A stretch of 17,464 nt of DNA from Weizmannia acidilactici (GCF_008974225.1 NZ_BKZR01000057.1:1-17464), one strand, 5' to 3'. Positions 6,923-14,319 are shown, counted from the first letter of the stretch. Program-made: numbers and translations. Notes: generated by a model from the sequence alone, not told the origin.

Positions 6923-6955
6923 CAATATATTGGAGAATTAAAAGGAAGTGTAACA

Positions 6956-8119
6956 ATGACAGGGGATCATCCTTTTTACAGGGATACATGGGTAGAAATT
7001 GATTTGGATGCGGTTGCGGAAAATGTTGAGAATGTCCGCCGCCTGCTTCCCGAACATACGCATATCATTGCGGTTGTAAAAGCCAACGCTTACGGCCACG
7101 GAGCCGAGTATGTAGCAAAAACCGCACTGGAATCCGGCGCATCAGGCCTTGCGGTTGCTTTTCTGGATGAAGCGCTCGCGTTAAGAAAAAAAGGAATCAA
7201 GGCCCCTATTTTGATTTTAGGTGTGACCCGTCCGCAAGATGCCGGGGTGGCGGCCGAAAACGCCATTTCGCTTACCGTTTTCCAAAAAGAATGGCTGGAG
7301 GAAGCCAGCCGGCATTTAGGAAGGGAAAAGCTTCCCGTCCATATTAAATGCGATACCGGCATGGGCCGGATTGGCGTCAGGACAATAGAAGAATTAAAAG
7401 AAGTGGAAAAAGCGGTGAACAATGAATCATGTTTCCGCTTCGAAGGGATTTTTACCCATTTTGCGACGGCCGATGAAACTGATACGGCGTTATATGAAAA
7501 ACAGTACCTCACGTTCCGGAAAATGGTTGAAAGCCTGGAATCACGCCCGCCGTATGTGCACTGCGCGAACAGTGCCGCGGCACTGAGGTTTGACCAGGAG
7601 CCGTTTAATGCGGTCCGGCTCGGAATTGCGATGTACGGGCTTTCCCCTTCTCCGGAGTTGAAACCGATTTTGCCGTTTTCTTTAAAAGAGGCGTTTTCCC
7701 TCCATACAAAAGTTACGCATGTAAAACAAATTCATGCGGGCGATACAGTTAGTTACGGCGCAACCTATACGGCTGCCCGCGATGAATGGATCGCCACACT
7801 GCCGATCGGTTATGCGGACGGCTGGATCCGGAAGCTTTCGGGCCAGGAAGTCATCATCGGGGGGGAGAAAGCGCCGATTGTCGGCAGAATCTGCATGGAT
7901 CAGTGCATGGTGAAACTTCCACATCCGGTTTCTGTCGGAACAAAAGCAACGCTCATTGGTAAACAGGGGGATTTATCCATTTCTGTTGATGAGATTGCGG
8001 AAAAACTGGAGACGATTAATTACGAGGTCACATGCTCTATTTCCAGCCGCGTCCCGCGTATTTTTACAAAAAACGGGAACTTCGTTGCGGGTGTGTCGAA
8101 TCCAATCCTTGAAAGTTGA
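6956..8119 (+). CDS. alr: Alanine racemase
   Basis: A 387-residue PLP-dependent alanine racemase that interconverts L- and D-alanine and supplies D-Ala for peptidoglycan and teichoic acids in the cytosol. The PLP-binding Lys is Lys42 in VVKANAYGHG and the catalytic Tyr is Tyr267 in SYGATYTA; the equivalents in the Geobacillus enzyme are Lys39 and Tyr265. Other family segments are THFATADE, RLGIAMYGL and GRICMDQCMVKL. The length matches B. subtilis Alr (389). I chose the ATG at 6956, preceded by AAGGAAG at 6943-6949. The open frame extends upstream to 6818, but that 46-residue extension crosses the promoter and has no family similarity. It is followed by ndoAI as in B. subtilis, with a 146-bp gap. 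Confidence 0.96.
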   Translation: MTGDHPFYRDTWVEIDLDAVAENVENVRRLLPEHTHIIAVVKANAYGHGAEYVAKTALESGASGLAVAFLDEALALRKKGIKAPILILGVTRPQDAGVAAENAISLTVFQKEWLEEASRHLGREKLPVHIKCDTGMGRIGVRTIEELKEVEKAVNNESCFRFEGIFTHFATADETDTALYEKQYLTFRKMVESLESRPPYVHCANSAAALRFDQEPFNAVRLGIAMYGLSPSPELKPILPFSLKEAFSLHTKVTHVKQIHAGDTVSYGATYTAARDEWIATLPIGYADGWIRKLSGQEVIIGGEKAPIVGRICMDQCMVKLPHPVSVGTKATLIGKQGDLSISVDEIAEKLETINYEVTCSISSRVPRIFTKNGNFVAGVSNPILES

Positions 8120-8192
8120 AAAATGTTTTGGCGAATTTTGAATAATTGCTTGATTTTTTTGCCGATAATAGATAGGAATGGTGATTTAGCCT

Positions 8193-8220
8193 TTGCATAT
8201 AGTTAATTTGATGGTATGAT
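8193..8220 (+). promoter_or_regulatory. Probable SigA promoter of ndoAI-ndoA
   Basis: TTGCAT (8193-8198) and TATGAT (8215-8220) lie 16 bases apart (17 if the -35 is read as TTTGCA), 45 bp upstream of the antitoxin start. I see no clear terminator after alr, so read-through from alr is also possible. Confidence 0.6.
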
Positions 8221-8265
8221 TAGAATGGAACGAGGAACGGTGTCTAGCGTGTGGAGGTGTAGCAG

Positions 8266-8544
8266 GTGTCTGAATCCATTTCAACAGAAATTTTAGTCCG
8301 ATTGCCGCAGCAGCTATTGACGGAACTGGATGGATTTGCCGAAACCGAAAATATGAATCGTAACGAATTAATTTACCGTGCAACGAAAATGTATTTAAAA
8401 GAACGGAAAAAACGCCAAATCCGTGAGTCGATGAGGCGCGGTTACATGGAGATGGCAAAAATCAATTTAGAGATTGCCTCTGAAGCGATCCAGGCTGAAT
8501 ACGAAGCAGAACATACAGTTGAAAGCCTAGTAAGCGGGGGGTAA
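8266..8544 (+). CDS. ndoAI: Antitoxin EndoAI (MazE-type, ribbon-helix-helix)
   Basis: A 92-residue antitoxin that binds and inhibits the RNase EndoA and represses its own promoter. The N-terminal third (STEILVRLPQQLLTELDGFA followed by MNRNELIYRATKMYL) is a ribbon-helix-helix DNA-binding domain of the CopG/MetJ type. The acidic C-terminal half (EMAKINLEIASEAIQAEYEA) is the toxin-contacting arm. The start is GTG at 8266, with GGAGGTG at 8253-8259 and 6-base spacing. The length and sequence match B. subtilis YdcD. It is followed 4 bp later by the toxin gene, the usual antitoxin-first order. Confidence 0.93.
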   Translation: MSESISTEILVRLPQQLLTELDGFAETENMNRNELIYRATKMYLKERKKRQIRESMRRGYMEMAKINLEIASEAIQAEYEAEHTVESLVSGG

Positions 8545-8548
8545 TCCT

Positions 8549-8899
8549 TTGATTGTTAAGCGTGGAGACGTGTACTTCGCCGACCTTTCTCCTGTGGTCG
8601 GCTCTGAGCAAGGAGGCGTACGTCCGGTACTCATTTTACAGAACGACATCGGAAACCGTTTTAGCCCCACTGTAATTGTTGCTGCTATTACGGCGCAAAT
8701 CCAAAAAGCTAAATTGCCTACGCATGTGGAAATCGATGCAAAGCGTTACGGTTTGGAACGGGATTCTGTTATACTACTTGAACAAATTCGTACGATCGAT
8801 AAACAGCGCTTAACGGATAAGATTACGCATCTTGATGAAGAAGTGATGGAGAAAATAGACGACGCCCTGCAAATCAGCCTGGGATTGGTCGAATTTTAA
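8549..8899 (+). CDS. ndoA: mRNA interferase EndoA (MazF/PemK toxin)
   Basis: A 116-residue sequence-specific endoribonuclease of the MazF family. The B. subtilis orthologue (EndoA, YdcE) cuts single-stranded RNA at UACAU. The sequence is nearly identical to it in the N-terminal MIVKRGDVYFADLSPVVGSE and the QGGVRPVLILQND loop, and in TAQIQKAKLPTHVEI and DKQRLTDKITHLDEE. The start is TTG at 8549, just after the GC-rich GGGGGG before the antitoxin stop codon. It is translated in the same transcript as ndoAI and ended by a terminator directly after the stop codon. Its position immediately upstream of the sigB stress operon is conserved in Bacillus. Confidence 0.97.
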   Translation: MIVKRGDVYFADLSPVVGSEQGGVRPVLILQNDIGNRFSPTVIVAAITAQIQKAKLPTHVEIDAKRYGLERDSVILLEQIRTIDKQRLTDKITHLDEEVMEKIDDALQISLGLVEF

Positions 8900-8928
8900 G
8901 ACGCTCTTGGAAAAAAGGGCGTTTTTTT
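8898..8928 (+). terminator. Intrinsic terminator after ndoA
   Basis: ACGCTCTT (8901-8908) pairs with AAGGGCGT (8915-8922) with one wobble pair, followed by seven T (8922-8928). It sits directly at the ndoA stop codon and separates the toxin operon from the rsb operon. Confidence 0.88.
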
Positions 8929-9017
8929 CATGCCTTTACCGGGAATTTTCAGCGGGCCGCCTGCAATGATGCTTTGCAATCCTGCTTTGTTTTGCCTGTA
9001 AAAGCTCTGACAAACGG

Positions 9018-9043
9018 GTTTAAATAATGGCAAAAGAGGGTAA
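9018..9043 (+). promoter_or_regulatory. Candidate SigB-dependent promoter upstream of rsbR
   Basis: GTTTAA (9018-9023), a 14-base spacer and GGGTAA (9038-9043) match the SigB consensus GTTTAA-N12-14-GGGTAT at 11 of 12 positions. It points at rsbR, 430 bp downstream. B. subtilis has its well-known SigB promoter inside the operon before rsbV; that one is also present here, so this would be an additional one. Confidence 0.55.
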
Positions 9044-9220
9044 GTAAATACAGTTATCCGGCGGTGTAAATACCGGTACCTTGGTTCACGGGAATTTACA
9101 TAAGGCGTACATTTCAAAAAAGATATAATAACATATATACCACCATGATCCTTTTTCGGAAGGAAGGCCCAGTTTTCATTATGATCGTTTGGTTCTGTGA
9201 AATTTACAAGACTTCTGCGG

Positions 9221-9300
9221 GGTGACTGAGCCGGGAACGGGGAGCTCCGCGGGCGTGCCATATGCGGAGCGGATTTGGCGAATAAATATGATCACCCGGC
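9221..9300 (+). other. GC-rich structured leader segment
   Basis: GCCGGG (9230-9235) can pair with CCCGGC (9295-9300), enclosing a 7-bp hairpin GCTCCGC (9244-9250) with GCGGAGC (9264-9270). A competing pair, GGTGA (9221-9225) with TCACC (9292-9296), uses part of the same right arm. This could be a folded 5' leader or small RNA transcribed from the upstream SigB-type promoter. Confidence 0.4.
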
Positions 9301-9472
9301 CTATTCTTAGAGACGGCTGCCAATCCCCGGACCGGCATTCTGCGCATCAACGGAACGCCTTGCTCGCTTTCTTTTCCACACAGGAAATGGTTCCTTTCCG
9401 TAAAATCGGGCAATGCTGCCAAGGCCAAGCTGCCATTAAAACGCCCTTCATATCTTTTTATGGGAGAGTGGT

Positions 9473-10306
9473 TTGATCATGCAATCGTATTTAGCGGAAT
9501 ATATACCGAAACATAAAGATGAAATATTGGAAGAATGGATAAAAACCATGAAGTCGAAAGGCGACGGCCGCATATTCGGGTTGAATGAAGGAAGCATGTT
9601 TGATAAAACGAGCCGGGATTTTGTCGATGTCATTCTTGCGTGGCTGACGAAAACGAACCACAAATACGAAAAGCAGCTCGGCGAGTTTGCCGAAAAGATC
9701 GCCATGCTGGGCTGGCCGCTTACTTTTACCACCACCGGCATCCAGATTTTGGGCGATATCGTGTATAAGATCATGATGGACAACCATCCTGTCGGGCTTG
9801 AAAGGCAGCTCGAATTTTGGGGGATTTTCCGCGATTGGATGAATTCGGTGCAAAATGAATTTGTAAATGCGTATACCACCATCTGGGAAAAAACCGTCTC
9901 CCTCCAAAAAATTGCTTTAAAGGAATTGTCAGCCCCCCTTATTCCTGTATTTGAAAAAATCGCTGTACTGCCCTTGGTCGGCACCATTGACTCGGAAAGG
10001 TCGAGGCAGATTATGGAAAATCTGTTGTACGGGGTTGTCCAAAACAAATCTGAAGTTGTCCTGATTGATATTTCGGGCGTTCCGATTGTCGATACAGTCG
10101 TTGCCCATCATATTTTACAGGCGGCGGATGCCGTACGGCTTGTAGGGTCAAAATGTATGCTTGTCGGCATCCGGCCGGAAATTGCACAGACGATTGTCGA
10201 TTTAGGCATCGATTTAAAACATATCACAACAACCAGCACCCTGCAAAGAGGAATCGAACAGGCGCTTGAAATGACGGGAAGGAAAATTGTGAAATGGGAG
10301 GGTTGA
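9473..10306 (+). CDS. rsbR: Stressosome co-antagonist RsbR (RsbRA)
   Basis: A 277-residue RsbRA-type stressosome protein. With RsbS it forms the large cytosolic complex that holds RsbT until stress. The N-terminal half (about 1-145) is the sensory non-haem-globin domain. A linker, SWEKTVSLQKIALKELSAPL in B. subtilis style (here TIWEKTVSLQKIALKELSAP), leads into a C-terminal STAS domain (about 158-275). Of the two RsbT phosphorylation sites, the equivalent of Thr205 is present as Thr208 (IVDTVVAHH), but the equivalent of Thr171 is Ser174 (GTIDSERS, versus GTIDTERA in B. subtilis as I recall it). I chose TTG 9473 because GGGAG (9462-9466) is 6 bases upstream; ATG 9479 is the alternative. It is the first gene of the operon and ends 3 bp before rsbS. 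Confidence 0.95.
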   Translation: MIMQSYLAEYIPKHKDEILEEWIKTMKSKGDGRIFGLNEGSMFDKTSRDFVDVILAWLTKTNHKYEKQLGEFAEKIAMLGWPLTFTTTGIQILGDIVYKIMMDNHPVGLERQLEFWGIFRDWMNSVQNEFVNAYTTIWEKTVSLQKIALKELSAPLIPVFEKIAVLPLVGTIDSERSRQIMENLLYGVVQNKSEVVLIDISGVPIVDTVVAHHILQAADAVRLVGSKCMLVGIRPEIAQTIVDLGIDLKHITTTSTLQRGIEQALEMTGRKIVKWEG

Positions 10307-10309
10307 TTG

Positions 10310-10666
10310 ATGCGCATACCAATTTTAAAGCTGGGAAACTGCCTGCTGGTGTCCATCCAGTGGGAACTTGATGACCAGACAGCTTTGGAGTTCCAGGAAG
10401 ATCTTCTCCAAAAAATTTACGAAACGAATGCCAGCGGTGTTGTCATCGACTTCACCTCCGTCGACTTTATTGATTCGTTTATCGCAAAAGTGCTGGGTGA
10501 TGTGGTCAATATGTCGAAAATGCTGGGCGCAAAAGTGGTCATCACCGGAATCCAGCCGGCTGTTGCCATTACCCTTATCGAACTGGGAATCACCATGGAT
10601 GATGTACTGACGGCGCTGGATATTGAGAGCGGTTTAGAGAAATTAAAACAGGAATTGGGGGATTAG
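10310..10666 (+). CDS. rsbS: Stressosome antagonist RsbS
   Basis: A 118-residue single-domain STAS protein that forms the stressosome core with RsbR and sequesters RsbT. The RsbT-phosphorylated serine (Ser59 in B. subtilis) is Ser56 here, in FIDSFIAKVLGD. CLLVSIQWELDDQTALEFQ and GIQPAVAITLIELGI are almost unchanged from B. subtilis. ATG 10310 is favoured over the in-frame TTG at 10307 because GGGAGG (10297-10302) then has 7-base spacing. The gene starts 3 bp after rsbR and ends 4 bp before rsbT, so translation is likely coupled. Confidence 0.96.
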   Translation: MRIPILKLGNCLLVSIQWELDDQTALEFQEDLLQKIYETNASGVVIDFTSVDFIDSFIAKVLGDVVNMSKMLGAKVVITGIQPAVAITLIELGITMDDVLTALDIESGLEKLKQELGD

Positions 10667-10670
10667 ATAG

Positions 10671-11072
10671 ATGAATAACCATTCCTGTATAAAGATTTTA
10701 AATGAGTGGGATATTGTGGCCGCCCGCCAGCTGGGGAGAAACATTGCAAGGGAACTGAATTTCGGCATCGTCGACCAGGCAAGGATTACAACAGCCATTA
10801 GCGAACTTGCCCGCAATATTTTTATTTATGCAGGGCAAGGGGAAATCAGGATCGAAAAAGTTCGGCAAAACGGGAAGCAGGGGTTGAAAGTGATTGCCGA
10901 AGACAAAGGCCCGGGCATCGCAAATATCCGAAAAGTAATGGAGGACGGCTACTCCACGTCCGGTGGTTTGGGGGCGGGTCTCCCGGGCGTGCGGCGTCTG
11001 ATGGATGAATTCGACATTGATTCAGCGCCGAATAAAGGCACCACTGTAACGGCGATCAAATGGGTTCGCTAG
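10671..11072 (+). CDS. rsbT: Serine/threonine kinase and RsbU activator RsbT
   Basis: A 133-residue GHKL-type protein kinase of the anti-sigma-factor kinase family. On stress it phosphorylates RsbS and RsbR, leaves the stressosome, and binds the N-terminal domain of RsbU to switch on its phosphatase. The N-box is SELARNIFIYA, G1 is EDKGPGI, and the G2/ATP-lid is GGLGAGLPGVRRL. The length matches B. subtilis RsbT (133). ATG 10671 has GGGGG at 10657-10661. It ends 10 bp before rsbU. Confidence 0.96.
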   Translation: MNNHSCIKILNEWDIVAARQLGRNIARELNFGIVDQARITTAISELARNIFIYAGQGEIRIEKVRQNGKQGLKVIAEDKGPGIANIRKVMEDGYSTSGGLGAGLPGVRRLMDEFDIDSAPNKGTTVTAIKWVR

Positions 11073-11082
11073 GAGGGAAAGT

Positions 11083-12093
11083 ATGGATTTTCATGAGACG
11101 ATGGAAAAAGAATATAAAGAAATTCTCGAGCATTTTTTACAGCATCCGAATGAACAAGTATTATACCAATGCGAAAAGTTCAGCCGGAAATTGATCGAAA
11201 ACCGTATCTCCCCCGAAGATATGATCATGTGCCACCGCTCCGTCATGCAGCAAATCGACCCGAATCTCCCCGAGTATGTACAACAGTCTTTTGACGTTCT
11301 GCTTGAAGTGATGCTCGCCTACGGGCTGGTCTACCGTGAGCAGCAAGTTTTGAGAAACAAGCAAAGGGAACTGAAAAGCGAAATTGAAATTGCAGCCAAT
11401 ATGCAGCAAACCCTGTTGAAGGCACGGATACCGGAACAGGACGGGATCGATATCGGGGTGATCAGTGTGCCGGCAAAACAAATGAGCGGGGATTATTATA
11501 ACTTTATTGAAGACGATAACCGCCGCATCGGCATTGCGATAGCGGATGTCATCGGCAAGGGCATTCCGGCGGCGCTTTGCATGTCAATGATTAAATATTC
11601 GATGGACAGTCTGCCAGAATACAGCCACGAGCCGCACGTCATTTTGGAAAACCTCAACCGGGTTGTTGAACAAAATGTCGATCCGAGCATGTTTGTTACA
11701 ATGTTTTACGGCATGTATGATCCGGTGTTACATAAATTTTCTTATTCATCAGCCGGACATGAGCCCGGTTTTTACTATCATGCGGCAACGGACGAATTTG
11801 AAGATTTGAGAGCGAAGGGACTGCTTTTAGGCATTGAAAAAAAGACAAAATACCGCCAATATACAAGAAATGTGATGGCGGGGGACATGATTGTGCTGCT
11901 GTCGGACGGCGTGACCGAATGCCGGACAAAGGAAGGGTTTATCAGCAGGGAAACCATTACAGCGTTAATCCGGAAAAATATCCGGCTATGCGCGCAGGAA
12001 ATCGTTGAAAATGTATACAGGGAACTGGAAAGATGGCAGGAATTCGAGCTGCGAGACGATTTTACCCTGTTAATTTTAAAAAGAACGGCATAA
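11083..12093 (+). CDS. rsbU: PP2C-type phosphatase RsbU
   Basis: A 336-residue phosphatase that dephosphorylates RsbV-P when activated by RsbT, carrying the environmental-stress signal. The N-terminal helical domain (about 1-85) is the RsbT-binding part. A short coiled segment (about 86-110, REQQVLRNKQRELKSEIEIA) links it to the SpoIIE/PP2C catalytic domain (about 115-336). Metal-binding aspartates are visible in SGDYY (Asp137), IADVIGKG (Asp155), LLSDGVTE and RDDFTLL. The start ATG is preceded by AGGAGGG directly after the rsbT stop codon. A SigB-type promoter begins 5 bp after its own stop codon, separating the upstream signalling genes from rsbV onward. Confidence 0.96.
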   Translation: MDFHETMEKEYKEILEHFLQHPNEQVLYQCEKFSRKLIENRISPEDMIMCHRSVMQQIDPNLPEYVQQSFDVLLEVMLAYGLVYREQQVLRNKQRELKSEIEIAANMQQTLLKARIPEQDGIDIGVISVPAKQMSGDYYNFIEDDNRRIGIAIADVIGKGIPAALCMSMIKYSMDSLPEYSHEPHVILENLNRVVEQNVDPSMFVTMFYGMYDPVLHKFSYSSAGHEPGFYYHAATDEFEDLRAKGLLLGIEKKTKYRQYTRNVMAGDMIVLLSDGVTECRTKEGFISRETITALIRKNIRLCAQEIVENVYRELERWQEFELRDDFTLLILKRTA

Positions 12094-12097
12094 ACAG

Positions 12098-12122
12098 GTT
12101 TTAACCAATACAGATAGGGTAA
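12098..12122 (+). promoter_or_regulatory. Internal SigB-dependent promoter before rsbV
   Basis: GTTTTAA (12098-12104), a 12-base spacer and GGGTAA (12117-12122) fit the SigB consensus. Its place between rsbU and rsbV matches the autoregulatory SigB promoter of the B. subtilis operon. It allows extra synthesis of RsbV, RsbW, SigB and RsbX once SigB is active. Confidence 0.85.
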
Positions 12123-12159
12123 TATCCATTTAGTGCTGAATGTTAAAGAGGTGAAAGAA

Positions 12160-12489
12160 ATGGATTTTGCAGTAAACGTCCGGGAAAAGCAAAATGCCTT
12201 AAATGTAGCAATATCTGGGGAAATCGACGCATTCACAGCTCCAAAATTAAGGGAGGTATTTAAACCTTATGAAGGCAAAAAAGGTTTGCAAGTTTTGATA
12301 GACTTAACCCATGTTTCTTACATGGACAGTACCGGTTTAGGCGTTTTGGTCGGCTTGTTTAAAAGCTTGCGGGCAAATGACGGTGCCCTCACGCTGACGG
12401 GCCTTTCCGACCGGTTGAAACGGCTGTTCGATATCACTGGACTTTCTGACATCATGAAGATTAATACCGAAATAGAAGGTGGAGTGTGA
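12160..12489 (+). CDS. rsbV: Anti-anti-sigma factor RsbV
   Basis: A 109-residue STAS protein. Unphosphorylated RsbV binds RsbW and so frees SigB; RsbW phosphorylates and inactivates it, and RsbU or the energy-stress phosphatase RsbP restores it. The phosphorylated serine is Ser57 in SYMDSTGLG (Ser56 in B. subtilis). I chose ATG 12160, with AGAGGTGA at 12147-12154, because it aligns with the B. subtilis N-terminus. The in-frame GTG at 12133 would add nine residues and lies at the likely transcription start of the SigB promoter. It ends 3 bp before rsbW. Confidence 0.95.
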   Translation: MDFAVNVREKQNALNVAISGEIDAFTAPKLREVFKPYEGKKGLQVLIDLTHVSYMDSTGLGVLVGLFKSLRANDGALTLTGLSDRLKRLFDITGLSDIMKINTEIEGGV

Positions 12490-12492
12490 AAC

Positions 12493-12963
12493 ATGGAGGA
12501 GTTTGATCATATCTGTATGAAAATCCCTGCTAAAGCGGAATATGTAGGGGTTATCCGCCTCACCATTTCCGGTATTGCAAGCCGCATGGGATTTGACTAC
12601 GAACTCATCGAGGATTTGAAAATCGCCACAAGTGAAGCGATCACCAACGCAGTCCAGCATGCCTATAAAGATAAAGAAGACGGGGAAGTCAATATCGACT
12701 TCAGCGTCTACCCCAACCGCTTGGAAGTTATGGTATCCGATAAAGGAGAAAGTTTTGATGTTGATAAAGTAAAAGAGTTCGCAGGGCCGTACACGGAAGA
12801 TGTACAAATTGAATTGATGAGAGAAGGAGGTTTGGGCCTTTATCTCATTGAAAGTTTAATGGATGAAGTCCGCATACACTATGATGGCGGGATTACAGTC
12901 ATGATGACCAAGTATCTTCAAGGGGAGCAGGTGGAGACGAATGTCAAAACTGCCTCAACCTGA
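12493..12963 (+). CDS. rsbW: Anti-sigma-B factor and kinase RsbW
   Basis: A 156-residue GHKL-type kinase. It binds and inactivates SigB in unstressed cells and phosphorylates RsbV. The N-box is SEAITNAVQHAY, G1 is VSDKGESFD, and G2 is EGGLGLYLIESL. ATG 12493 follows GAAGGTGGAG at the end of rsbV. Its last 23 bases overlap the start of sigB, the translational coupling that keeps anti-sigma and sigma factors near equal amounts. Confidence 0.96.
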   Translation: MEEFDHICMKIPAKAEYVGVIRLTISGIASRMGFDYELIEDLKIATSEAITNAVQHAYKDKEDGEVNIDFSVYPNRLEVMVSDKGESFDVDKVKEFAGPYTEDVQIELMREGGLGLYLIESLMDEVRIHYDGGITVMMTKYLQGEQVETNVKTAST

Positions 12964-13720
12964 TCAGATTGATGTCAATCAATTGATTCAATCTTATCAG
13001 CAAAACGGCGACAAAGAGGCACAGGAAATGCTTGTCGCGCATTATAAAAAACTTGTGGAATCGCTGGCCCGCAAATATTCAAAAGGAAAAGCCTACCAGG
13101 AGGACATTTTCCAGGTCGGGATCATTGGCCTGCTCGGCGCCATCCAGCGCTTTGACCCGAATGTCGGGAAAAGCTTTGAATCATTTGCCATTCCGACCAT
13201 CATCGGGGAAATCAAAAGATTTCTGAGGGATAAAACATGGAGTGTCCATGTCCCGCGCCGGATCAAAGAACTCGGACCGCGGATCAAGGCTGCCGTTGAA
13301 ACATTGACGAACGAACTGCAACGCTCTCCAAAAATTGCCGAAATTGCCGAATGCCTTGAGATTTCGGAAGAAGAAGTTCTGGAAGCGATGGAAATAAGCA
13401 AAAGCTACCATGCGCTTTCCGTTGACCATTCCATTGAATCGGATTCAGACGGCAGCACCGTTACCCTGCTCGATATGGTCGGCAGTGAAGACGACGGTTA
13501 TGAAAAAGTCAATCAGCGGCTCGTGCTTGAAAAAGTACTTCATGTATTGAGTGACAGGGAACGCCAAATCATCCACTACACGTATATTGAAAACATGAGC
13601 CAAAAAGATACGGGTGAGAAATTGGGGATTTCGCAAATGCATGTCTCGCGCCTGCAGCGCCGTGCCATAAAAAAACTGCGGGATGCCATTGAAGGTGAAT
13701 TACAGCATGTGGAGAATTAG
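12941..13720 (+). CDS. sigB: General stress sigma factor SigB
   Basis: A 259-residue alternative sigma factor of the SigB/F/G family (sigma-70 group 3, lacking region 1.1). Region 2 includes EDIFQVGIIGLLGAIQRFDP and SFESFAIPTIIGEIKRFLRD, leading into the -10-recognition stretch. Region 3 is the segment around RRIKELGPRIKAAVETL. Region 4, with the -35-binding helix-turn-helix, is SDRERQIIHYTYIENMSQKD followed by LGISQMHVSRLQRRAIKKLR. ATG 12941 has AGGTGGAG upstream inside rsbW and overlaps that gene. It directs RNA polymerase to general-stress promoters, including the one before rsbV. rsbX follows 5 bp later. Confidence 0.97.
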   Translation: MSKLPQPDQIDVNQLIQSYQQNGDKEAQEMLVAHYKKLVESLARKYSKGKAYQEDIFQVGIIGLLGAIQRFDPNVGKSFESFAIPTIIGEIKRFLRDKTWSVHVPRRIKELGPRIKAAVETLTNELQRSPKIAEIAECLEISEEEVLEAMEISKSYHALSVDHSIESDSDGSTVTLLDMVGSEDDGYEKVNQRLVLEKVLHVLSDRERQIIHYTYIENMSQKDTGEKLGISQMHVSRLQRRAIKKLRDAIEGELQHVEN

Positions 13721-13725
13721 CCATT

Positions 13726-14319
13726 ATGAACTATCTTAGCTCGAAGGCAGTAGAAGTGTACGGATTCCAAACAACAAAGGCTGGCAGGGAATTATGCGGG
13801 GATGCCTACTTTATGAAGGCAACTGATGATAATTTCTTATGCGTGCTGGCGGATGGGCTGGGTAGTGGGGAATATGCCTACTACTCTTCTCAGGCTGTCG
13901 CAAGAGCAGTCAAAGAGCAATCGGACGAAGATGTCGAAGCGTTGATGAAAGCATGCAACCGTGCCTTGTACCGGAAGAGGGGGGCGGCTGTTGCCATTTT
14001 GAAAGTTTGCTTTCAAACACGCAAATTTGTTTACAGCTGTGTCGGCAACATCCGCTTTTACATGTATTCCCCAAGCGGCAGGCTTACCTATCCGCTGCCG
14101 ATTACCGGGTATTTATCCGGAAAACCGCAGCATTTTAAAACCGAGACATTTGATTATGAGTCAAACTCCAAATTTATCATCCATTCCGATGGCGTAAAAG
14201 AACGGGATGTCAAAGCTTTTTTAAAAAAATGCGAATCGATTGAACTGATTGCCGACCAGTTAAAGAAACAGCAGGCAATGGATGACGATGCCACTTTTAT
14301 TATCGGGCGCTTGCGGTAA
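13726..14319 (+). CDS. rsbX: PP2C-type feedback phosphatase RsbX
   Basis: A 197-residue PP2C-type phosphatase that removes phosphate from RsbS-P and RsbR-P, resetting the stressosome so that it recaptures RsbT. Catalytic-domain signatures are ELCGDAYF, VLADGLGSGEYA, HSDGVKE and DDATFIIGR. The length is close to B. subtilis RsbX (199). ATG 13726 follows 5 bp after the sigB stop codon, with GTGGAG just upstream. It is the last gene of the operon; the terminator overlaps its stop codon. The ydcF, ydcG and ydcH genes that follow in B. subtilis are absent. Confidence 0.95.
   Translation: MNYLSSKAVEVYGFQTTKAGRELCGDAYFMKATDDNFLCVLADGLGSGEYAYYSSQAVARAVKEQSDEDVEALMKACNRALYRKRGAAVAILKVCFQTRKFVYSCVGNIRFYMYSPSGRLTYPLPITGYLSGKPQHFKTETFDYESNSKFIIHSDGVKERDVKAFLKKCESIELIADQLKKQQAMDDDATFIIGRLR

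Larger units (their letters stand above)
8929..9472 (+). other. 544-bp gene-free leader upstream of rsbR
   Basis: No open frame here looks like a real protein; the candidates on both strands have unlikely composition and no recognisable motif. The region holds a SigB-type promoter motif (9018-9043), a TATAAT (9124-9129) without a good -35, and a GC-rich structured stretch (9221-9300). It must also contain the vegetative promoter of the rsb operon, which I cannot place with confidence. Confidence 0.6.

Noticed and set aside
6818..6955. N-terminal extension of alr by 46 residues
   Set aside because: It crosses a strong promoter, has no family similarity, and the ATG at 6956 has a good ribosome binding site and the expected protein length.
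8896..9476. Several open frames of 74-121 codons in the rsbR leader
   Set aside because: They overlap each other on both strands, lack ribosome binding sites and show no motif; the region looks non-coding.
9448..10047. 199-residue open frame antisense to rsbR
   Set aside because: It is the mirror of a strongly conserved gene, with no start signal and no recognisable motifs.
8266..14319. UACAU cleavage sites for EndoA inside ndoAI, rsbV and rsbX, suggesting toxin control of the stress operon
   Set aside because: TACAT is present in these genes, but a 5-mer is expected about once per kilobase, so its occurrence is not above chance.
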